15,322 nt of DNA, taken from Collinsella sp. Lineage in GTDB: Bacteria > Actinomycetota > Coriobacteriia > Coriobacteriales > Coriobacteriaceae. The stretch is taken from positions 1-15,322 of the forward strand of contig DXZN01000049.1 in assembly GCA_019419645.1 (NCBI GenBank), given 5' to 3'. The notes below the pieces were generated by a model. That model was given only the letters and a program-made list of their open reading frames with translations. It did no database searches and was not told the DNA's origin. The first letter of the stretch is position 1. The number at the start of each line of letters is the position of its first letter. Shown here one piece after another: positions 1-8,385 of this stretch. Made by a program: the position numbers and the translations under genes.

Positions 1-1390
1 AGTTAAAGCTGCTACTGCCCATATACGGAGGATTCGCCACAGTGCAGGTAAAACGACGGGACAGCTTCTCGCAGATGGCGGCGGCGCTTTCGAGCTTAGT
101 TTTGGTCGTAGCGGCAAAAAGGTCGTCGGAACAGCTCGCCGCGGCAGTCTTGAGCTCGTCGATCTCGTCCTCTGAAGGATTGAGCAGCGAACCGATCTCG
201 CCCAAATGGCTCAGTTCCTCGGCAAGCTTCTTGTTACCCGGCAGCTCGTCCTCCCCTAGCGGGATGCTCGAGAGCACGGTAACGTCGGCACGAACGCCAC
301 GCCTAAAGAAGCGACGGTCGTGCTCGCGGGCGCACATGGCAAGCGCCAGCTCCGCGATCTGTGCCGCGCGGGAATCGATCTCCATGCCAGCGAGGTTTTT
401 GGTCAGGATGAGCTCCGGGATCTCGCGCTCGCGGTAGCCGCGCTCCTCGTACATATGGAAGAGCAGATCAAACGCATAAACCAGGATATGGCCCGAGCCG
501 CACGCTGGGTCGCAGAGGGTTATATCCTCGAGGCTCGAGATGTGGATGAAGTCCTCGTGCTCAGCATCGGGCGCGATGTAATACTCCATGCGCTCGCGTA
601 GCGAACTCCCCGGATTGCTGAGCATCCACAGACGGCCGAGCGAGTTCTCGACCATATAGCGCACGATCCACTCGGGGGTGAAGAGCTGCGTGGCGGGCGC
701 GATGTCCGCCGCCGCTGCCTTGCGCTTGGACTTGAAGAACTCGTCTTTGACGTCAGCGTTGTAGTACTGATACATCCAGCCCAGAACGGTCACGCCCTTG
801 CGCCAGTCCTCGTCAGCGAGAATGGTGTTGAGTTTGCCCACCACGCCGTCGGACATCATGAGGCCCTGGGGCAACAGCAGCTCCATGGCTCCGCCCACGC
901 GCTCAAAGACACCCGGCAGGCAATCGGCAAGCTCCTCGCACTGAGCAACAAACAGATAGCGCCACAGCGGTTCATCCAAGCCCGCCATCTTGAGCTCGGC
1001 TATGCGATCGGTATCGGCCGTCGCTATCTCTACGTCCAGTGCGTTCTCCACGGCCTCGCTGCCATGGCTGCCGTCCGCACGACTTAGCATGCGCATGCGG
1101 CTGGGAAGCCATCCGCGTGCATCCATGAAGCGAATAGCCACGATGCGGTTGAACCAGGTGTAGGCCGCACGGTCGCGCAGCGCCTCGTGACCCACCTCTG
1201 CCTGCATGCGCAGCAGTTCGTCGCGTTGCTCAATCTCAGCCGGACTTAGGGGCAGGCCGCTAACGGTCTCGGACCCAACGGGCGCGGGTGCAGGTTCGGT
1301 GATGCCGTAGCGCACCATCTGCGCCTCCACGCCTTTGATGAGCTCCGTACGGGCCCAGGTGCAGAAGCTCTTAAGAGCAGAATCGTTCAT
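1..1390 (-). CDS. pglX: BREX adenine-specific DNA methyltransferase PglX, N-terminal 463 residues (runs off the left edge)
   Basis: PglX is the site-specific N6-adenine methyltransferase of BREX: it marks host DNA as self and is needed for phage exclusion. The frame is open from ATG 1390 to the window edge with no stop. SAM-binding motif I, DPACGSG, is at residues 294-300 (near 491-511). The catalytic motif IV, NPPY, is at residues 453-456 (23-34), so the target-recognition half lies outside the window. The N-terminal 290 residues form the long helical region usual for PglX, which is about 1,200 residues when complete. An AAAGG ribosome site lies about 11 bases upstream of the ATG. The gene follows brxC by 66 bases, as expected for type 1 BREX. 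No frameshift is seen in this part. The family call is secure; whether the C-terminus is intact cannot be judged. Confidence 0.93.
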   Translation of the reverse strand, partial: MNDSALKSFCTWARTELIKGVEAQMVRYGITEPAPAPVGSETVSGLPLSPAEIEQRDELLRMQAEVGHEALRDRAAYTWFNRIVAIRFMDARGWLPSRMRMLSRADGSHGSEAVENALDVEIATADTDRIAELKMAGLDEPLWRYLFVAQCEELADCLPGVFERVGGAMELLLPQGLMMSDGVVGKLNTILADEDWRKGVTVLGWMYQYYNADVKDEFFKSKRKAAAADIAPATQLFTPEWIVRYMVENSLGRLWMLSNPGSSLRERMEYYIAPDAEHEDFIHISSLEDITLCDPACGSGHILVYAFDLLFHMYEERGYREREIPELILTKNLAGMEIDSRAAQIAELALAMCAREHDRRFFRRGVRADVTVLSSIPLGEDELPGNKKLAEELSHLGEIGSLLNPSEDEIDELKTAAASCSDDLFAATTKTKLESAAAICEKLSRRFTCTVANPPYMGSSSFN

Positions 1391-1417
1391 GGTTGATGAG
1401 CCTTTCTAAACGCCATA

Positions 1418-1449
1418 AGCCACCGGTGCGCGCTTTGGCACCGGTGGCT
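1418..1449 (-). other. Perfect 12-bp stem-loop between brxC and pglX
   Basis: The arms AGCCACCGGTGC (1418-1429) and GCACCGGTGGCT (1438-1449) are perfect complements around an 8-base loop. The hairpin lies between the brxC stop (1457) and the pglX start (1390). No T-run follows on the minus strand, so it is not a typical intrinsic terminator. A role as an RNA-processing or stability element, or as a partial attenuator tuning PglX against BrxC, is inferred only. Confidence 0.6.
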
Positions 1450-1456
1450 CCGCGGG

Positions 1457-4400
1457 TTAGTTGATACGGATCTCGTCGTTTGCAGCGAGCGCCTGCATAA
1501 GGCGGGAGCGCAAGTCGTCCACGTAGCGCTCCACATCCTCTGCGGACAAGAGACGACTCGGCTTGGCCAGATCGGCGCGGCGCACAGTCTTGATCTTGCG
1601 CTGGGGCTTGGGCGCGGGCACGGGAGCAGACGATGCGGCGCCCTTGTTGGAGACCTTCTTGACCACCTCACCCGTACTCATGACCTCGGTGGTGCGGCGC
1701 TCGTTGTCCATACGCACGCGGGCCTCATCCACAGCGTCGTACATCTCGTTGGCCGCCGCACTGAGCCAGTCGCCCCAGTTAGTTGCAACAACGCTCAGTT
1801 CGTTGAGACTTTGAGCGCTGTGGGCACGGTTTTTGAACGACTCGTATTTGGTGCCGGCGTCTGCTATGGCATCCTTGGCCTGATTGACAAAGCCCTTTTG
1901 ACTCTCGGCCTGCGCCCGCAGGTCTTGCAGATCGCTCTCGATGCGACACAAAAACTCATTGCGGCGGATGCCCAGCAGCTTTTTCATGTCATCCTCGACG
2001 GGATCCATAAGCGGCTGCAGGTCTTTAATACGGCCGTAGGGCTTGGGATCTTTGAGGATCTCACGCACCTTTGCCATGTTCTCCACCGCGCTGGGAATGT
2101 CATCGGAGGCATACTCGATACCCTCGGTGCGGTTCAAGAAATCCCTGGCGTGGTCAAACGCTGTTCGTTGATTGGACTCGACGAACTCAACCACCTTGTC
2201 AAAGTCTTCCTTAGCATCGAGCAAGCGCTCCTCATGCTTGGTGAACGTGGTCAAGAACGCCTCGGCCTCGTTCTGGTCCTTAAGGACGTCGGCCACCTCC
2301 GAGCGCATCTTCTCGCACTCGTCCTCACCGGGATACGGGTAGGCCGGCTTGATGCCCGTGTAGTAGTCGCGTGCTATGGCGAGGCACGCCTCGCGCAAGC
2401 CCTCAAGGCGCTCTTTGAGCTCGGCCACGAGCTTATCCTCGTTGGAGGGCACGGTCTTGAGATCAAACAGGTCACACATGAGTTCGCCCGCGGCGCGTAG
2501 CAATCGGTCGCTCATGCGCATGCGCAAGCGCACCTGGGCCTTATCGGCATCCTTGCGCAGGAGCGCCACCATGCGGCTGTCGTTAGCTTGAACCGTCTGA
2601 CCGCCAAACAGCACCTGCGCGCGCTGCTCCACCACAAGCTGCGCCACCACATTTGCGATGTCGACCTCGCGCCAGCCAAAGGGCCTTTGCTGGTACTGGC
2701 GCTGGATATCGCCCATAGCGGTATCCAGGTGGCGCTGGTGCTGCACTTTGAGGTAGTCCTCGACCTCCTTGAGCGCACGCGTGTTACCCGCGTCCATGCC
2801 AGCGAGCCCCACTTGAACGTTGCCCGCCAGAGTGGAGCGAATATCGGAATCGCTCGTGACCGGCGCACCGATATAGTCGGCCTTATCAAAGACCACATCG
2901 CACAGCTGCGCCAGCACTTGCTCAAAAACCTGAACGGGTTTGGCCGCGCGGACCTCAACCATGCGGCCGTTGACCGCGCAACGTGCATGGAGCACGGCCT
3001 CGCTCAAAAGGGTATCGGCCTCTTTCTCGTTATAGGCCGCCTCGCGCATCTTGGACTCGACGATCTGGCGCGTACTCGGCTGAAGCTCCTGGAGATTTCG
3101 CGTCTTGGCGTACTTGCGGATCTTGGCGGCGTTGACGAGTGGAGCCCAATAATCCACCTCGTCGCTCAAGGCCACGATGGCCTTATCCACGGATTTCAAT
3201 GCCAACTCGGCATCGTCCGAACGGCCCAGATCGCTGGCCATGGTCACCACGGAAAGTGCCATGCCGCCCATGTTGGATCCATGAATCGAGCCATCCACGT
3301 AGCGGTCAAAGGGGAAGTCGTTGGCCCCGCGGTTGAGTTTGCGCGCAGTGTAGATGCTTTCGAACAGGCGCTTCTTGATGTATTCAATCACCTTCGCGTT
3401 GTCGATCGGGGTGCGTGCGATCTCCTGCGCTATCTCCTGCTCCTCGTCGGTGAGGAAGCTATAGGTATCGCCCTGGCGTGCCACGTAGTTCTCGCGCTCC
3501 AAGCGGGCGAGAGATTCCTTGACGCGGTCCTTAAGGGCGCGCTTGTCCACGTCCAGGCTATCAATCATAAGGATGGAGATGTTCTCGACCGTGGCCTTGA
3601 CGTAGCCGATGTAGCGGATCAAGTACAGGAGCTTAAGCACCCGGACATCGTAGCTCTCAAGACCCTCTGCGTTTTCAGCCGCGCGCTCCGCACAGACGAC
3701 GACTTGAATGATGCCGTGCTCCAAATCCTTGGAGATTGTGTCGAAGAAGCGCCAGAACGGCACGAGTGCACCAGTCTGGTCATGCTGGATGGCCTGAGCG
3801 CTCTCCTGAAACGCGCTCAGCATGGAGCGCTCGCCCGTGGACATGTGCTTGGCCTTAACACCATGCTTGCGTACCTCGGTCATCACGTCGGGCAGGAGCT
3901 TAAACTGGTAGCCCACAAACGGGTAGCTGGCCACAAAATCCTTGGAGTTGGCGTAGCCGGCAAGGTCGGAGCGCGAGCCGCCCTCAAAGGTAAAGATGTT
4001 TTTGAGGACGGCGGCGTCTTGCTCGTAGACCTGTGCAAGCATATCGGCCGCCGGCGCGGTCTTCTCGAGCACACGGCGTTGGATGACCTCGTCCACGCTG
4101 GAGCTGGAGAGCGAAAGGCGGGTATTGAAACGGCCCTGGATCTTTGAAAAGTCGTTGCCCACGGGCAGGCTCAGGTTGTCGATGGCCTCCTGGCTCGTAA
4201 CCATTACCCACACGCGGCCACCGCAGGCGGCACCCAGCTCCTCGACGATGGTCTGAAGGCTCAGCATAAGGCTTGGGTCCTGGTCGTTTGTAATAAACTG
4301 ACCCACCTCGTCGACCATAAAGAGCAAACGGAAGTTGCCACCGTGGGCCGCTGCCTGAGCGTCCACGTAATCCTTGACCTTTTTGGCAAAGACATCGGGG

Positions 4401-5119
4401 GCCAAAACCTCGTCCTCAGAACCCTCGAGCCAGTTCCATGCGGCCTTTTCGCTCATGCCGAGCACGCTCTGCAGCACCTCGACGACGTCGTCCTCAAAGT
4501 AGCTGTAGGTGTCGCGGGCCTGGAGCCAGGACTCGCCGTTGACGCGCTCAAAGGCCTCGCGGAACTCCTGGGTCTTGCCCAGGGAATCGATGTAGTCCTC
4601 GAGCTTTGCAAGCTTGAGGTCCTCGCCGTAGAAGCCGCGCGCCTCGTAGAACATGCGCTCAAAGCCGCGAAGCAGCGCCGTGGGAGCCGTATCGCCCTGC
4701 TTCCACTGACCCGCCTTGCTATCGATGTTAAAGAGGATGGCCTGCGTGGGCACCGAGCAGGCGCGCTCCATGGCAGCCGCGACCATGGGGTCGACGATCT
4801 TGCCGTCAAAGTAGCGGATGGCGCTCTTGCCGCCGATCTGGCGATTCTCGAGCAGGTAGCTCAGCATCTTGAGGAAGTGCGATTTACCGGAACCGAAGAA
4901 ACCACTGATCCACACGCCGATCTTGTCGGTGCGCGCATCGATGGCATCGCCGTAGGCCTTGAAGAACGTGGCAAAGTGCCTCTGCAACTCGCGCGTCACC
5001 ACGTACTCGTCAAGCTCCTGGCGGATGGACCCATCTTTTGAATCCTGGACCTTGACCACGCCGTTGATGGAGCGGTTGATGTCTTTTGCAAAGAGGTCGC
5101 GAATGATCGTGTTGTCCAT
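1457..5119 (-). CDS. brxC: BREX P-loop ATPase BrxC (PglY-like), 1220 aa
   Basis: BrxC is the large AAA-like ATPase of BREX, essential for defence in characterised systems and thought to act in a complex with the other Brx/Pgl proteins. Walker A, GFFGSGKS, is at residues 73-80. A Walker B strand ending in acidic residues, RLLFMVDE, is at 264-271. The N-terminus (MDNTIIRDLFAKDINRSING) is typical of the family, as is the length of about 1,200 residues. The C-terminal half is charged and helical, with probable coiled coil around 900-1120, and then a basic, Pro/Ala-rich linker near 1165-1190. The ATG at 5119 is preceded by AAAGGAG eight bases away, a strong ribosome site. The gene is 78 bases after brxB and on the same strand. 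No disruption is seen. A long open frame on the opposite strand (2588-4147) is a codon-bias shadow. Confidence 0.95.
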   Translation of the reverse strand: MDNTIIRDLFAKDINRSINGVVKVQDSKDGSIRQELDEYVVTRELQRHFATFFKAYGDAIDARTDKIGVWISGFFGSGKSHFLKMLSYLLENRQIGGKSAIRYFDGKIVDPMVAAAMERACSVPTQAILFNIDSKAGQWKQGDTAPTALLRGFERMFYEARGFYGEDLKLAKLEDYIDSLGKTQEFREAFERVNGESWLQARDTYSYFEDDVVEVLQSVLGMSEKAAWNWLEGSEDEVLAPDVFAKKVKDYVDAQAAAHGGNFRLLFMVDEVGQFITNDQDPSLMLSLQTIVEELGAACGGRVWVMVTSQEAIDNLSLPVGNDFSKIQGRFNTRLSLSSSSVDEVIQRRVLEKTAPAADMLAQVYEQDAAVLKNIFTFEGGSRSDLAGYANSKDFVASYPFVGYQFKLLPDVMTEVRKHGVKAKHMSTGERSMLSAFQESAQAIQHDQTGALVPFWRFFDTISKDLEHGIIQVVVCAERAAENAEGLESYDVRVLKLLYLIRYIGYVKATVENISILMIDSLDVDKRALKDRVKESLARLERENYVARQGDTYSFLTDEEQEIAQEIARTPIDNAKVIEYIKKRLFESIYTARKLNRGANDFPFDRYVDGSIHGSNMGGMALSVVTMASDLGRSDDAELALKSVDKAIVALSDEVDYWAPLVNAAKIRKYAKTRNLQELQPSTRQIVESKMREAAYNEKEADTLLSEAVLHARCAVNGRMVEVRAAKPVQVFEQVLAQLCDVVFDKADYIGAPVTSDSDIRSTLAGNVQVGLAGMDAGNTRALKEVEDYLKVQHQRHLDTAMGDIQRQYQQRPFGWREVDIANVVAQLVVEQRAQVLFGGQTVQANDSRMVALLRKDADKAQVRLRMRMSDRLLRAAGELMCDLFDLKTVPSNEDKLVAELKERLEGLREACLAIARDYYTGIKPAYPYPGEDECEKMRSEVADVLKDQNEAEAFLTTFTKHEERLLDAKEDFDKVVEFVESNQRTAFDHARDFLNRTEGIEYASDDIPSAVENMAKVREILKDPKPYGRIKDLQPLMDPVEDDMKKLLGIRRNEFLCRIESDLQDLRAQAESQKGFVNQAKDAIADAGTKYESFKNRAHSAQSLNELSVVATNWGDWLSAAANEMYDAVDEARVRMDNERRTTEVMSTGEVVKKVSNKGAASSAPVPAPKPQRKIKTVRRADLAKPSRLLSAEDVERYVDDLRSRLMQALAANDEIRIN

Positions 5120-5197
5120 GGGTGCTCCTTTGGGTTTGGGAACGTTATGGCAAAGGGTTGTTACCGGCGGCAGGGACTTGCCTGCGGGGAGCCGTGC

Positions 5198-5890
5198 TTA
5201 CGAGATATCGATGGCGCGGTAGTAGTTGTCGGCCGGCAGACGGTTAAAGAGCTGGAAAGAAGAGCCGTTGAAACTGCCCGGATAGGCGGCGACCACAGGC
5301 ACCTCATCAAAATCCGCAAGCATGCAATGGAGAAGCGTGTGCATGCGAAAGAATGGGAAGACCTCGCCCGCGCCGGTGAGGAGAACGACGTCTCCAGGCG
5401 CGTGCGGCTCGGTCTGCTCAAGGATGTACGCGGCGACTATCTCGGGCGAGGCGAACTTGGCCACGTCCTCGAGCACGCGCTGGGTACCGCGGCGCTCCTC
5501 TTGGCGTGGGATGGCCTTAAGGACACGGCGCTTTTCGAGAATTGCCAGCACGGCGTCGTAGAGGTTCACGACCTTGAGCGTGCACGGAAGCTTGTCGGCC
5601 TCGGCATCGCGTGAAAGGGTGTCAAATAATGCACGCGCCTCAAACTCCAGCGCGGGGTCATAGCAAAAGGTGTGGAAGCCGATCTCATTGCCTATGCCCT
5701 TGTTAGCCAAAAAGTCCTCGCTGCACAGGCATTCGCGCAGAAGCTGCGCGCGGCGCTCAAATTCCTGACAGGCGTGCTGAGAGCGGACATGCGCCGCCAC
5801 GACGCTCTTACGGGAATGGATGCCGATATTGGTGGTGAAATCGGTCGCCGGGGTGATAGCAGGTTCGGCGGCGCTGTTGACGGGAGCCAC
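5198..5890 (-). CDS. brxB: BREX protein BrxB (DUF1788), 230 aa
   Basis: BrxB is a small conserved BREX protein (DUF1788) of unclear biochemistry. Family features visible here are FLANKGIGNEIGF with a following YDP (residues 60-79), LTGAGEVFPFFRMHTLL (171-187) and the C-terminal PGSFNGSSFQLF...NYYRA stretch (204-226). The start is taken as GTG 5890, one base after the brxA stop at 5892-5894, which suggests translational coupling. A GGTGG stretch lies about nine bases upstream. No other ATG occurs before residue 183, and the first 40 or so residues precede the conserved core. BrxA, BrxB and BrxC in this order are diagnostic of type 1 BREX. Confidence 0.92.
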   Translation of the reverse strand: MAPVNSAAEPAITPATDFTTNIGIHSRKSVVAAHVRSQHACQEFERRAQLLRECLCSEDFLANKGIGNEIGFHTFCYDPALEFEARALFDTLSRDAEADKLPCTLKVVNLYDAVLAILEKRRVLKAIPRQEERRGTQRVLEDVAKFASPEIVAAYILEQTEPHAPGDVVLLTGAGEVFPFFRMHTLLHCMLADFDEVPVVAAYPGSFNGSSFQLFNRLPADNYYRAIDIS

Positions 5891-5891
5891 G

Positions 5892-6542
5892 CTACATCAC
5901 CACCCTGCCGGTAAGGGCCGCGATAAGCGACTGCTCGCCCAGCAGAACCAAGGCTCGCTCGACATCGGAATCGAGGAAGAGTGGTGACAGACGCTCGGAC
6001 TCCGGGCCCTGGCCCTCGCCGATAAGGCCGGCATGGCGGAGCGTCTGGCGGAGCGAGCCCTTAATGCGCTTGACCGTGGCCTCAGTCCAGCGGGCCGCGT
6101 CCGGATACTCCGTGGTAAAGCGTGTCATAAAGGCATTGAGGTCAACCGCCGTAAAGGCATAATCGAAGTTTTGTAGGCGCTCCCCTACCTCGACGAGCAC
6201 GAGCTCGCGCACGATATCGTAGCGGCAGATCATGCTGTAGAAGATGGCCTGGTCCGCCTGCGTGGGAGTGCCGGATGCCATGAGCCTGGTTAGGGATGAC
6301 ACAGCCTCGACGGCGATATTGGAGTCGATGCCACGCACGGCGCATGCGGCGTCCGTGGGCACCATGGCGTCGAGGCGTCGAAGGCACACGGTTGCGCGGT
6401 TGGCGACCATGCGCTCCGTGGGATATTGAAAGAGGTTCTCGCTCTTTACGCGTACAATGACCTGCTCGTCGCTTGCGCCCTGCATACGAAGGGCAGCGAC
6501 GATGCGCATCTCATGCGGGAGGAATTGCTCGCGGGTGAGCAC
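5892..6542 (-). CDS. brxA: BREX protein BrxA (DUF1819); start region disrupted by a poly(G) tract
   Basis: BrxA (DUF1819) is a small helical protein that opens type 1 BREX operons; characterised homologues bind DNA. Segments such as RVKSENLFQYPTERMVANRA (residues 31-50 from this start) match the family. The frame as given begins at GTG 6542, whose first G is the last base of a ten-G run, with no recognisable ribosome site. The family normally has a short leader with a GG-L-x-x-E-like motif before the first helix. Exactly this appears if translation starts at GTG 6576 (GGAG at 6588-6585, eight-base spacing) and the run has nine or twelve G: MDITTKSVRGGVLTREQF. With the ten G present, that frame ends at TGA 6513-6511. 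The body of the gene is intact. Expression is probably reduced or off in this sequence version. Confidence 0.88.
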   Translation of the reverse strand: MLTREQFLPHEMRIVAALRMQGASDEQVIVRVKSENLFQYPTERMVANRATVCLRRLDAMVPTDAACAVRGIDSNIAVEAVSSLTRLMASGTPTQADQAIFYSMICRYDIVRELVLVEVGERLQNFDYAFTAVDLNAFMTRFTTEYPDAARWTEATVKRIKGSLRQTLRHAGLIGEGQGPESERLSPLFLDSDVERALVLLGEQSLIAALTGRVVM

Positions 6543-6551
6543 CCCCCCCCC
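6542..6551 (-). repeat. Homopolymeric G10 tract at the 5' end of brxA (candidate phase-variation switch)
   Basis: Ten consecutive C on plus (ten G on minus) lie directly at the brxA start. Tracts of this length are prone to slipped-strand mispairing. One base fewer joins GTG 6576 to the BrxA frame; ten bases break it. This is seen directly in the sequence; the switching behaviour is inferred. Phase variation through a G-tract in pglX is known for the related Pgl system of Streptomyces coelicolor. A sequencing-length error in the run is the main alternative. Confidence 0.75.
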
Positions 6552-6611
6552 GAACGCTTTTTGTGGTTATATCCACAGTACACGCTCCAAGGGTGTCAAA
6601 GGCTGTCACAA

Positions 6612-6645
6612 GTGCGCCGCAACCCGGCAGGCAGGTGCGGCGCAC
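6612..6645 (-). other. 10-bp hairpin in the brxA leader
   Basis: GTGCGCCGCA (6612-6621) and TGCGGCGCAC (6636-6645) form a perfect 10-bp stem with a 14-base loop. If transcription starts about seven bases after the TATGAT at 6660-6655, the hairpin would sit at the very 5' end of the brx mRNA. It has no T-run on either strand. An operator or a 5' stabilising structure is possible. Confidence 0.5.
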
Positions 6646-6654
6646 ATGACAATA

Positions 6655-6682
6655 ATCATACCTGTTGGTAAAAAAGTTACCA
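6655..6682 (-). promoter_or_regulatory. Candidate brx operon promoter with a palindromic operator-like site
   Basis: A near-consensus -10 hexamer, TATGAT, lies on minus at 6660-6655. No good -35 is found 16-18 bases upstream. Instead a palindrome TGGTAA-N5-TTACCA (6666-6682) covers the -35 position, as would suit a regulator-controlled promoter. No regulator gene is adjacent in the window. The assignment rests on sequence resemblance only. Confidence 0.35.
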
Positions 6683-6835
6683 CGCCCAGAGTGTCAAATG
6701 TTGAGCAACAAAATTAAATCCGGTTAACGGTCATTTTCGCAGCTCAGAAGCTTTGACGAGGTCGCCCCAAATCACACTTGCCAGACAACCGCGCTTACGA
6801 ATGCAGGCACGCACACGCCCAACGCCATCCTCCGC

Positions 6836-6841
6836 TATATT
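6836..6841 (+). promoter_or_regulatory. Candidate -10 (TATATT) for the small ORF at 6884
   Basis: TATATT lies about 43 bases before the ATG at 6884, and a second AT-rich candidate, TATACA, follows near 6855. No convincing -35 is seen. The gap from 6543 to 6883 otherwise holds only the brx leader elements described separately. Confidence 0.25.
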
Positions 6842-6883
6842 CAACATAGAGTTATACACATGCTTCTATGTAAGGAGCTTCAT

Positions 6884-7057
6884 ATGTCTGTCGTAAAGTC
6901 TATTTCTGATCAGACGCGCGCACTAACTACCATTCAGGAACGCGAAGATCACATTCAACGTGCCATCGCTCGTGGCTACGACGACCTCACCAACGGTCGC
7001 GTACGCCCCTGGAAACAAGCAAAGGCCGAGGTGGATCGGATACGAGCCTCGAGATAA
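6884..7057 (+). CDS. Small hypothetical protein, antitoxin-like C-terminus, 57 aa
   Basis: The ORF starts at ATG 6884 with AAGGAG seven bases upstream. An in-frame ATG at 6860 has no ribosome site. The protein is charged and helical. Its stretch AIARGYDDLTNGRVRPWKQA resembles the helix found at the C-terminal end of many small RelB/ParD/CopG-type antitoxins (pattern like GLxDLxxGRV). No toxin gene is adjacent: BREX lies divergently to the left and serC follows 131 bases downstream on the same strand. It could equally be a lineage-specific small protein. The coding call is supported by the ribosome site; the antitoxin comparison is a weak pattern match. Confidence 0.55.
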   Translation: MSVVKSISDQTRALTTIQEREDHIQRAIARGYDDLTNGRVRPWKQAKAEVDRIRASR

Positions 7058-7141
7058 TCCCTCCCCCATGTAACCATCCTGTAAATCATAGCGGCGCAGT
7101 CGAGTTTTACCGAGATGCGGTCGCGCCTGGCGCTCCACTGT

Positions 7142-7149
7142 GCTAAAGT
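7142..7149 (+). promoter_or_regulatory. Candidate extended -10 promoter for serC
   Basis: TAAAGT at 7144-7149 is preceded by TG one base upstream (TGC), forming an extended -10 about 40 bases before the serC ATG. No clear -35 is seen, which is usual for extended -10 promoters. The stretch 7058-7141 holds no other clear signal. Confidence 0.35.
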
Positions 7150-7188
7150 ATCCCGAACGTTCAAACGACTATGAGGGGGACCTAGAAG

Positions 7189-8312
<1,124 letters not shown>

Positions 8313-8313
<1 letters not shown>

Positions 8314-8329
8314 CCCGCAACGAGCGGGC
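8313..8329 (+). other. Small hairpin in the serC-serA gap
   Basis: GCCCGC and GCGGGC form a 6-bp stem with loop AACGA, starting at the last base of the serC stop codon. No T-run follows. It may modulate the ratio of the two products or protect the 3' end of the serC message. Confidence 0.35.
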
Positions 8330-8385
8330 CGACCAGCCACTTCAAACCACCCTGCTTAGATCAAAACCTGCTAAGGAGTTTTTCC

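Larger units (their letters stand above)
6593..6698 (-). repeat. Two TTTGACAC direct repeats upstream of brxA
   Basis: TTTGACAC occurs on minus at 6600-6593 and 6698-6691, 98 bases apart, each followed by a similar GC-rich stretch (TCTGGGCGTGG and CCTTGGAGCGTG). Each contains a perfect TTGACA -35 hexamer, but no good -10 lies 16-18 bases downstream of either. They may be protein-binding sites or a fortuitous repeat. Confidence 0.35.

Noticed and set aside
42..601. Two open frames on plus (42-437 and 320-601)
   Set aside because: They are antisense to pglX, whose minus frame carries DPACGSG and NPPY; no coding evidence supports them.
2588..4147. A 519-codon open frame on plus, opposite brxC
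   Set aside because: It is antisense to the clearly conserved brxC frame, resembles no family, and arises from the third-position GC bias of the gene beneath it.
6593..6600. TTGACA at 6599-6594 as the -35 of the brxA promoter
   Set aside because: No -10 lies 16-18 bases downstream (TATAAC is 22 bases away), and such a start would leave the GGAG ribosome site outside the transcript.
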